This document shows, one piece after another, positions 35,701 to 47,700 of a DNA stretch of 64,000 nt; position 1 is the first letter of the stretch, and each line of letters starts with the position of its first letter. The notes below the pieces were generated by a model, which saw nothing but the letters and a program-made list of their open reading frames with translations, was not told where the DNA came from and made no database searches. Location: assembly GCA_002633025.1 (NCBI GenBank), contig NMRB01002418.1, positions 20,372 to 84,371 on the forward strand. The letters are read 5' to 3'. Made by a program: the position numbers and the translations under genes. Source of the DNA: Notospermus geniculatus. Its lineage: Eukaryota > Nemertea > Pilidiophora > Heteronemertea > Lineidae.

Positions 35701-38700
35701 ACGTCGATGTGACATCACCGTGCTGTGTCTGCAAGCATAGATTTTAAAAAGTGGCTCTTTAGAAAGTTTGTTTGTCTGTTACTTGGCACTTTACTTTTGA
35801 TTTCGATCTGCAATAGACAATTCTCAAATTGACGTAAATGAGAAAGATCTGTGCACTTCCGCCGAAATCGCAACCGCAACCTCGGTCTGAAACTGAATGA
35901 CGTGACGCTGAGAACCCCACGACAGTGACTTCAACGACGTGCGTCAGAGTCAACCATTGCTGCAATCAAGGATTACGTCACGTCAGCTGGTTTCAGATCA
36001 AGGTTATGGTTGCGATTTCGGCGGAAGTGGGCAGATCTGCGAATTCGAGAATTGTCTACACACAGATGTTTTGAAACCTTGTAGCACTTTCCACTCCAGT
36101 CCACGTGTTTTTAGTTTTATTGTTCTGTGTACACTCTCCCTTTTTATCCGATTTGCTGGACATAGAAATATAATCAAGCACCTGTCAGACTGTTACCAAA
36201 TGTTTGTTGGTGACAGTTTTTCTGCTATTTGCAGTCATAACACAAAGATTATCACAGTTTCTTGCCCTGAATGCTCTGCTTTCAGAATCGGAGGGTCTTG
36301 GCCTGTAGTTATTGTCTCAATAGATAGATGGCAGGAGTATAGTTCCTCCAATGTCTCCTGTTAATTTGCTCTTTTTGGAAGATTATCTAATGGCATGGTG
36401 TGGGTTAAGATGCAAGGTACAAAAAGCACAAAATTGACACACTAAATGATAATAAACAAGATGTCAATCTCCAGAATTCACGAATTTTCGACCCCAACCG
36501 GGGTCTTTTTCAAGTGGAACTTTACAATCTGAAACTCTAGAAAAGATGTGGGTTAAGATGGATACTCTTAGATTAATGTGCAAAATAACTCTTTAACAGG
36601 ATCGGGATTTCAATTTACCGTAGAACAATAAAGTTAGCAGTTAAAGTTGGAAATTATCACAAATGTTGCTAAAAAAATATTTCTGTGATATAAGGCGTCA
36701 TTAAAACACAATAATTGATCACTGAAATAATGTTAACTAATGATTGTCATTCATGCTCTTCATGAGCTTTCATTTCCTGTTTCAGTTCAGCCGAAGGATT
36801 TTTCACGCTACGTGCCGAGTCTGGACGAAATCATGACCGAGACTAATCATCGTTTTAAGGGGTATCCCGGCAACAGCATGATAAGTCCACGGGAACCGAT
36901 TCGGTCTCGAGCAATTGATGATCCACATCTTCAGCTATTTGCTCGGACTCATCACTTTGATAAGGGTAATTATCATGCAAATTAACAAGATTTTTACACT
37001 CTGTTCTGAATTTTTCAGTCACGCCTAAAGATTTCGGGGAGTTGAAGGGAGGAGAACGTGATATTATGGAAGAAAATCACCGTTATAAGGGGTACCCCGC
37101 CAACGCTATGGTCAGCCCTCGCGAACCAATAACAGGCGAATTCAAGAATGCGCATGTGATGTTCCCCAAAACTTCACATTTTGAAAAGGGTAATATTTCA
37201 GTGTGGATATTTCTGAAGAGTTTTGGGGTAGTTTGATCATGTTTTTCACCATTGTCTGCTTTTCAATAACTCGGCGGCGAAGTCCCGCAAGTTTGGTTCG
37301 TTGAATTGCATCTTTGACAAATCCCGCTGCACCATTTTGTACGTCGTGTGTAGCTGTCATGAAATTTTATGGGACATCCTACACAGAAGTGTATGGTCTT
37401 TGTCCATCTGTCCGTCTGTCCATCCTTAATATTCCTTTACAATCTGTTACTTAGTGTAATACCACACAACCTATATTTAGGTTTGTCACTAGCCACTAGA
37501 GGGCGATCAGCACTCATTTCCATGGTAAAGATCATGCAAATTTCATGCCCCGGGTGTCAATAAAAAACTAAACGCAGATTAGTAACAAATTAAGTTGTAG
37601 TGGTTTGTGTCAGATAGGACTTTCGTCTCATAGAATAGAATCAGGGGTTATAATTGGAATGCAATGAAGTCAGGAAAGTATACTCTGTCTGATCTATCTG
37701 TCACTGATTTGTCGTGTCAATTTCAGTTCAGTTTTCACTAAACTTTCCCCAGTCACCTTAATACCCTCCTAGTCTTGCACTCTACAGGGTGGGCCAGAGA
37801 AAGTGTCCCTCGAACAATAGCATTCTATTGTTTCCCTATTGTTCGAGGGACACTTTCTCAGGCCCACCCTGTAGTGCACTCTGCTCAGTCACATCCTTGG
37901 TTTCCAATTTGGCGTGAATTTCAGGTAGATATTCGGGTGGTGGTGGTTTTTATGACTGAGAGCCCGGAAACCGGGCCTAACCAAGAGTTGTCCAATACCC
38001 TGTGACGATCTAATCACTGCGTCCCCCACTAATTCGTGCTCATTGATTATAGGTCAGATGGGCGGGCCGTACAGTAACTGGTACAACCACTACAACTATC
38101 TAACAAAAGATGAAGGTAGGAAGTCGGTCCGTCCGTCCATCCGTTAATAGATCAGAACTGTATGGCTTTGGTTTGATCAGTTTATTGTCTTCGTAGGTGG
38201 TGGTGGGGTGGGGTGGTCGTCCGGGGTTGCACAGCACAAAACTTCTCCTTCAAACATCAGTCTCCTGCACAAACCTCTCACATTCCTGAGCTCTTAACAT
38301 AATGTCATTCTGAACTCAACTACAAGAAGGTATCATATATGAAGTTCAAAAAATCATCATAGGCATTCCAGATAGTACCTGTGGTTGAGTTCTTTCAGCA
38401 CCTTCCTCTTCCATCCACTAAAACATAACTTCACATGTTCACCAATGGGGATCCTAGCTCGATAGACGGCAGCACACTGAAACCCGGTCCTAATACAATG
38501 GACGCCTTTTGTGTGGGAAATTGATCAGGACCGGGATGTCAGTTTCATTTCAATTGTTTTAACCACTACTAGTGACACCTATTGAGGCAGTGAGCTAGGG
38601 TCCCCATTTCACCCTAATTCCTGCATAGCGGTGTAGCGTTTTTCAGTGTGGCCCGTGTGCCAGTGTGACATTATAATAGATTGACGGAATGAGCGGCGAC

Positions 38701-41700
38701 TTGACAATGGGCGACACACAGAGAAACAGCGAGTCCGTTTCCCAGTGTGTTCCGAACAATGGGAATCACACAGAAAAACGGCCACACTGAAAAACGTTAC
38801 ATCTGTACTCAATTTTGTGTTGGTAGACTTCATGTCTGTGAAGTCCGTGGGTGGGAAGGGCATGAAGGGAGGGATTGCTTCGTAAATGTGAGGTGGCATA
38901 GGAAAACCCGTCGGATGTCGCTGAATGATCAACCAAGGTTGCCAAATTGCCTGTGCATTGATCTGCTACCTACCTGTTACGAAGTACATTCATCTATTGA
39001 AATATGTGGAGGCTTTTGTCAAGTGCGATTTCCGACATTTTTTCCTAGACTGTCTCACAAATGTTCGTATTCATACATTCAAAACTCCGTAACCTAACTA
39101 CCGGTAGGTACAAAATTCATGTTCTCTTTGGTTGTTCATTCCAGGTAAACCGACCATTGATGAAGGCCATTACAGTATCCGCTACGGGGAACAGATCCCG
39201 GTTGATTCGGGGACACCCAAACCGATCGCGGGGACACTTTACCCTGAAAGAAGGTATGGATTTTATCACTGCTCCTCTCTCCTCATCATAACTGACGTCT
39301 GACTCGGCCAACGTCACTCCGACAGCTAATGTTTAATGTATCACACTTTCTTCATAATGCATAAAACATAAACTGTTTGTCAAAGTGTTTCTCATAAATT
39401 CATTTATCTTGGTGACAAATCCTTTCATTTTATTCCAAGGTTTGACAGTAAGGTCTTGCTGTTCTGTCGTTCTTTGGTCTGCATTTCTCACAAACTTTTT
39501 CATCTGCAGGTTTTTGCCTCCGACAGGAAAGGGACTTTTTGGTCTGTTTTCTGTCTTAAGCCGCCCATACACGGCGCAATATTATTGCACAATATGGGGC
39601 CCAAATGGGTGGTCGTGTGCTTCTAGCATGATAGTTAGAAGAAAGATTGACAATAATATTGCCCATTGTGATCCTCATATTGTGCAATAATATTGATCGT
39701 GTATGGGCAGCTTTACTACTTTAAATATTTCCGTTCTTGCAGCTCAGCCGAACATCGTAAACTCCGTAAACACCAAGTGGAAGCGGAAAACGACCTTCAG
39801 AAATTCAAAATGGAAAAATTACAAAGGGCACTTAATCAGAGCGACGAGAAAAAGAGGGATTGGAATATGTTGAAGAGTTATAACCCCTGGGGGAAGCCCG
39901 GGGGTGGGGCACCCAAGGTAGGACGACTACTGTCACTCTCTTTTGCCTTCCATTAGTCAGATTAATTGAGAGAGCCTGAGAAAGTGAAATTACATGTACA
40001 TGTGGTATAGTCCGGCAACATCTAAACTACGACCCAATGGAATGCGGAAGTTAGGAAATTAGTTGGATTTTCTATGGACCTTTAATCACACGCGGCTGTT
40101 GAATAACCGGTGCACAGCGCGAACAATCGGGGAACGTCCACAAATGGTCGACAGGCATGATTAAAAACCACAAAGCTCTGCCACATTACATGACTTCTGC
40201 ATTCCATTGTGTCGTAGTTAGATGTTGCCGGACTTTATCATTGTGTAGTCAGCCTACATCGTTACATGTGCACTCTCTTGACTCTTGTTACTATATTTAG
40301 AACAGGTCTGAAACAAAAATGTGTTTTTCAGGAACCTGACAATCGCAAACATAAATTCTTAGATGAAGAGGTTGGCGACAGTCCACGCAAAGCTGAGGCG
40401 ACGTTCAATGACCAGTTTGGTCGGCCTGGAGGTGGAGCCCCCTTGAGGACGAATTCAGGGCATATAAAAACAGAGATCTCAGGAGATCCGAACATTCGTT
40501 TCCATCAGGCGGAACATAATCACGTAATACGGCAGCAGATTGGTGAGAATATGCGATATGTGACACGGCAGGATCGAGGACGACAGTATGCTAATGAATT
40601 AGGTACGTGTGACTTCGTTTCTCCAATTGAGTGATAAATTTGTTGTCAGTTGATGAAGCCGACCTAGGGAGATAAAATATCTGCAAATTGACAAAGTTTC
40701 GTAACATCTGAGTGCCCTCTGGTGGTCGGAAAGCAAAACGACTAACACTAGTTTTGTAGCATTGTCTACCAGGAATAGGTGGGTGGTTAGCTAAGCTGAC
40801 CGACAAAAAGCTGGAATAGACGATATCACTCCAAAAGAGTGCAGCACCTGATGGGGTAGCGCCATGACGTCCCGCACGTCATTTCATGATGTCCTGATGT
40901 GAGGCAAAAAAATCAAATTGTTTCCCAACGTCACGATTGCTGAAAGAACTGGATTTTTTTTCGAGTCATGTCATGGCATTCAGAAGTGACGTGCGGGACG
41001 TCATGATGCTGCCCCGTCAGGTGCTGCACTCTTTTGGAGTGATAGTCTATTGAAAGGCAAGTACAACTGGTATTTTGGCAGAACACAATTTATAAAACTC
41101 CTTATTCTGTTACAGATCAACAGATCGTCCAGAGGGCGCTGGCCGAGCAGGAAAAGAGATTAGCTGAGCTCAAACAAGAATATGAAATGGTAAGTAGAAG
41201 TTTAACAAAATTTGGGAAAAATCCCCCCAAATACATGTAGTTCACTTTTCTTGTCATTGTGACCTTTTCACTGAAAACATATTGAGATTGTGGGTTAAAT
41301 TTCATCTGTCATGTGTATTTTCTTTGGTCTTTTAACAGTTAAGAGATTATTTATCACAGTCAGGATGTTTGTCGTCCTCGGACAGCGAGGACAGTGAAGG
41401 TATCATTACATTGACTCCGTTTTATTCCCCGCCGTAGATACGCCGGCCTCATCATTGCAAAAAACATCTTTTCGCTGGATTGGAGCTCAGTGAGGTGGGC
41501 TATATGTGACCCGCTCTGGCAAAAGCAGATGCATGTCGTTCAGAAGGTGAGCCTCGACGAACTAAGATGACACCAGGAGAGAATGGAAGAAATAGATTTT
41601 TTCAGATTTCATAATAGACAGACAATATTGAAACTGACAAACATTTGGTCTCAACCTGCCAAGCTAAGAGCGACATGCGTCTGCTTTTGCCAGAGGGGGT

Positions 41701-44700
41701 CACATATAATTTGGCGGGAGAGCCCCCTGGTGTTAATTCCTGAGGCCTGTGTGTCTAGGGTTGGGGATTTGTTTCCACATCATGTGCTTCTTTGGGTATT
41801 TTCATGTTCCATGCGATGTTGTCCCATTTACTTTGTTCAGTCTTTACCATTTGTTTTTGCTGATAATATTGTGACTGTGGCCCACTGTGAAATCATCAAA
41901 AGATACCAAATGTCATAGAGAAATTCTGGAACGATTGCCGTTCAGATGCAGTTTTGTTAGGTAGAATCAGAACTGTTCCATGAATGTTAAGGAGGGTTTA
42001 CACTAGGTTGCACCAAGTTGCAAGTTGCTGCAACCTAAGTGCAACTTGTTGCAGTCTGTACCTGTGACGTTTAGACATAGCAACATCCAGCATGATCTAG
42101 TCGCAAAAGTTCACAACACGTTGCAGGAATTTTGGCGGGAATCCTTTGTTCGGCAGCCATTTTGGCTTTAATGGAAATCACATGATTTTTTGCTGTATTC
42201 TCATTGGCCAGTGACGTGCAACTTGTTGCAACTTCACCAGAAAATAGGATCTGGATCCTAAATTTGCAACAAGTTGCAGTAGGTAGTTGCAACAAGTTGC
42301 ATGCCCGTTTACACATGCAACTTTAATGAAACTTTTTGGTCTCATCAGGTTTATGCAACAAGTTGCATGAAGTTGCATATGAAAAGTTGCATGTGTAAAC
42401 CGCTCTTTACATGTACTCTAGTCTTCCCCAGCTTGGCCAAGTCGGGTTAAAACTTGACGAATCACTCTTTGATTGACATCAATGGAATCAGTTGTGTTTC
42501 AGACTAAGCCCAGACTATGGAACTCTTCTCAATAAAAAACAAGGTACTCTTTGCCAACTGCATGGAAATGATAAAAACTGCATGTAAAGCTGTTCCTAAC
42601 CCCTGGATAATGTTAGATGTTAATCTGTATTAGGCTTTGAAAGCATGTGCGGATATTCAGTATGATAATCCTTGTTATATGCCTAGATATTGTACGACTG
42701 AAAAAAACACAAGTGGAGCGTATTGAAATGAATGATGCATCAGCTGTTAAAGGGACAATAAACAAGTTTTATAAGCGGAATGTTTCTCAACATATGTGAC
42801 CCGTGCCAGCAAAGTGAGTCGAAATGTGCCGGAAAGAAGACTCAACATGACACCAGAGAACAACTATAGAAATTGACAGAGTCAGATTTCGCAATGGCCA
42901 GACAATACTGAAATCAACAATCCGTTGGTGCACTTTGGGTCTTCTGTGCGCATTCCGACCCATTTTGCTGGCACGGGTCACATATTCTAATCAGAGTTTT
43001 TTCACTTTCATCTTTTTTCAAGCCACTCGCGTTTCAAACTTTTGCAATGGTTCTTTTTAAAAACATTCATAAATACCTCTGGTAATCATGTTGTGAAGAA
43101 TCTTTATATCAACCCGCCCTCGGGGCACGGTTATGAGATTCAGGTTTTAGACATGATCTGATGGAAGGATATCTTTATGCTAATCCCCGACGACTGAAAA
43201 TACTAAGACGAATAACTAAACGTTTAGAACAAGATCTATCTTGAAATCGTATGCAAATCAGGTGGAAACGTATTTGCATAATCCAAACCCGCATGGTTTT
43301 GAGATTCGGCATGTTGTTTGTAGGCTGTCTGCCATGTCCATCCATACTTCGTTTATATTTTGATGTTGTCCCGTCTTTTTCAGCATTCATATCTGCAAAA
43401 ATTTTCAGTTGACCGACATTTTGTTCCATTGACATGCCAAGATACAATATTTGCCCTAATACTGTAAACCGTGAAATTTTCGCGTGTGTTTTATTTTCGC
43501 GATTTTTGCGTTCAAGGGTCAAAACGCGAACATAAATCGCGCGAAAATTACTCTTCTTATTATTCTTTTGAAGCTGAAGGGTTCCAAATGCGAATATTTA
43601 TTCTTCGCGAATTCGTAGATCACCAAAATCGCGAACATTTAGCGTCGCGAAAATATCACGGTTTACAGTAGTCGAATATCAAATGTGACACCTGCTCCAG
43701 CAAAAGCAGATGCGTCATGTAGGAGGAAACCTTCATCATTTAGGAGGGAACCTGGGCCCAGTTTCACAAAGAATCTTAAGTCTAAAGTTTGACTTAAGTC
43801 ATCATGTGACCAGGTTTCAGCAAATCAGATGTGGGATCTAAAAAAGCACCAAAAACGAAGAAAATGTCGATCAACTGTTACCAGTTTATCCACGTGCATG
43901 ATCCGCTTGTCCAGCCTCATTCTGACTGCATGTTGTCGCCTGTCTCAGCTTGTCGTTTTTTCTGCTCCTAAACAGGCTAAACATCACCCTTATGGAAAAC
44001 CGGGTGCCGGAGCGCCGAATATGTCACAGTCAGGTAATGTCAAAAATCACGTAAAGTCTTGGCATCGTCATCGGTACCAACCCAACGAGCGGCTGGATGC
44101 AGTATTAGAAGCCCGCCGACAAGCCGATTTTGGAGATCAGGACTTGCCGCCATTTTCCCATCGCGATTGGGACACTTGGCAACAACCCTATGATAGCCCA
44201 AGACAAATTGATATCCCATGGCGTCATGAAAGCCCAGGGCGACATGGCCTTGATGGTATATAATTACCATTCTTGCCATTAGATGGCAGCACTCTAGTCT
44301 CACAGGGCCTAGGGACACCGATTCTAACTTTTAACACTTTCCCAGCCGAAACTTCCTGTACTGGTATCATAAAGTTAGCACTGTAAAGATAATTCATGCA
44401 CAATTGCTGTACATATCATATGCTATCATTGACAATTTTGATAACTCTTCCAATAGGTGGAGCTGTGTAGATTGAAGCTGACCTACTTTGCTTCGTAATG
44501 TAACTACACATTCTGTAGTGCCATTATTGACTTATGAACCATCTAAAATAGGATCACAATTCAAAGTTGACCCTTGCACTGCCAGTGGTACTTTCCTAAA
44601 AAAACTGAAAAACGTACGTGCAGTGGAACCTCTCTGTGCGGACACCTCTGCCAGGAGGACACCTCTCTACTAAGGACACCAAAGTTCAGTCCCAAACTGC

Positions 44701-47700
44701 CCATTTCTATTCATTTTGACCTCTGTAATCAGGACACCTCTCAATTATGGACACCAACTACCAGTCCCAAAGGTGTCCTTAATAGAGAGGTTCCACTGTA
44801 ATTCTTTAAGGTTAAGGAAAACTTGTCACATAGGTATTCATTGGAAAGCGCTCCGTGAGAGCTTTCCAATGAATACCTATTTGATAGGGTTTAGGTTTGT
44901 TTCCTTCTTTTTGTGCATATTTTCCAATTTGACAGCACACCTCAGGCAGAAAAGGGTCAATAAGCTTTTCTCTTTTCCTCATTGCCACTGCTTCATTCAC
45001 CTCCGCCTATCTTCCGTTCCTTCACTATCCTCTTCTCTCTCCTCCTCTCCAGGAAACACTGTCCTAACACGACATCGCGCCACTTTAACGCGCGATCCCG
45101 TCGAAGCACGGCGCTGTGCAAGCAAAGGTAAAACACTCAACACTGTCAACCGTTTGAGGTCGAAACTTAGTGTCTGTTTGTTAGAGTGAGTAGCCTTTCA
45201 GTGTTGTGTGTCCTGTGACCATGGTAACCAACTAAGACTTTACAATGAACTGAACAGAAAAACACCCCAAAGATGCGATGCCGGCCGGTGGCATCGGCAT
45301 CTCCTAAAAACATCTGCTGGCATCGGCATCTCTTAAAAACATCGGCTGAATTAAGACCCTCTTCACACTTCCAAAAGAACTCTCCGTGTTCCTGCTTAAT
45401 TGGTGTTGCTTTTGGCATTTGTCCTTGACCTTGCATCACTGATTCCATGACCCTATGACCTTGAGAAATTCCTTAACTTTCGAACCACTCTTCATGATGA
45501 TAATACCAAATGCATCAGGCTACAAGATGGACCAGAAAAAATGACCTCTGGAAAAAGTCTTTATTGAATGTTTTACAAACGTTTTCGCTCTCCAACTGGT
45601 TTTCTAAAAACCTTTGATGCAGTAATTTGAAGGGGTATGAAATTGTGTGGTTTGTCACTAGTTGTCAGCCCTTCCACCATGACTACAAAAATACCCCTAA
45701 ATACTTCCCAAACCAAGAATAATATCATACGTTTCTTGTGTAAATAAGCATAAGCTTATCCAGATTAAACGTCACTAAATTCACTCAAAATTCCTCGTGA
45801 TTAAATGCTTATAGCTTTCCTGTATGTGATTGTGGAAAATGTAGGGCCTATCCATGTTGAGTGGCAAATTTTTCGGCAGTGTCCCAAAAATGAACTCTGC
45901 CTGAAGTGATTTGGCTTTGCATTTCAAATGCTTGGTGAATTTAGAAAAAAGACTGAACTTCCACTGTAGTTTCATAGCATAGTGCTAGTTGCACAAACTT
46001 TGAGCCAGTGGTTCCAATGTTGTAGGCCTACTGTGCAATAAGGAGTCACGTTAACTCTATAGGTGGCAGCACTGTTTGATAACGATAATCGCCACATTTC
46101 GCTTGTTCATAATCGTCTGGTAGCTGCTGATCTTCAGAATGATTCATCAGTTTCTTGCTATACAACTTGTTGCCAAGGAAACCAACTTCTGTCATCCTTA
46201 CCAGCCTTCCTTCCTTCTCTCACTCTTCTTTTAAAACTGTTCTGTCAATTTCTCAAAAAGTACCCTTTTACAAAACTCTCTGTACCAACTGATACAGTGT
46301 TAAACTAAAAGACATTCTTATTCTTTGCAGAACGAAAAAGCACTCAGAGCGATCAGGTGAGTCAAGTGCTTGCTCAAGGTCACAAACATTTGACAGGCAT
46401 TTCATTGCAAATCTTTGTTGTTCAGCAAAACTTGCAGTCTGCCGGAGATCTTCCACTGTTCCCCTCTTCACGGGGTTGGTTTCGATCAGAATTTCTGTTG
46501 ACGTGTCGTCAGGGGATCGTCTGGACGCATTCAGGCATTTGCTTACCACCTTCACATTCACAGATTTGGCCGTGATTTGTACTCCTGGTCTCCTAAGATG
46601 TTTGTTGAGGTGGCAGTGTCATGTTCTGAGATGCTAGATTGAAACCCAGGCCCGGATCCAGGGGGCGTGGTGGACGTATGCCCCCTATTTTTGGCAGAGC
46701 TTGGAGATTCCTCCAAGGGCAGAACAATGATGTTTTTACCAAGAAAAAATTTAATCAGATAAAAATTAGAGTATTTTGCTCTCAGATGCCAGGAAAATGC
46801 ATCTAAAAGCACTTAAATTGTCAAATTTTTCGGGGGAGGACCCCAGACCCCCCATTTGGGCTTCGCGTTTTGGTGTTTGCTGCCTCCATCGATCTACGCC
46901 CCCTTTCTGTCAACCCTGGATCCCGCCCTGAAATCTGTCCCCTCTATTTGCTGAATCCTCAAGCATTGTCTTCTGTTACAGAACATAAACGTATATGACC
47001 CATGGGGTAAGGGGTACGGCGTCCCCAACAGGGACAGAGAGGGTAACATCATCAACAGTCGTTGGTCTGATGGCAAAAGTGGCATCAAGGAATATGAAGA
47101 TTACAGAGTCAGGGTAGGTAGGAGGAAACCAGATTTCTTGGCTCGTGGATTCGAAAAACCCATCACTCCTGAATTTAACCCAATAGAGCCCATGCCGCCC
47201 TAAACCGCCCTGCTGTGAGCCGCCTAGAAGACCACGCCCACTTTTTGACCAAAATCCCCATCACCTCTAATGTAGAAATCAAAATCACCAATTACTGCCG
47301 GCACCGCCATTTCTCCAGACGCCGATACTGCATAAACCGCCTTGATTCATTACACTGTTCTCTATTCAGCTTAATGCAGTGGCATTTCATGGCGGTTCAG
47401 GGCGGTGGAAGGTACAGATGGAAAGTGCAAAAAAATAGGCGGCTCTATTGGGTTAACACATTCCCACAGAAGCAACAATATCGTTGCTCAAGAGGTAATT
47501 GTCAATTTCAGGGAGCAACTCTGAACAAACTTGGTGAGGGAGAAGGGGGTGGCGCCCCCTTACGGACGGAGAGTGGACAAGTCAGGGCTACGCGGCCGAT
47601 TACGCTGCGAGCGGATGAGAGAGGAGGTAAGAATATAGAGGGCGCTTTGGTCAGTTGGTTTGGATTGTTGACTTATTTGTCTTGTCTTGTGATTAGTTTG

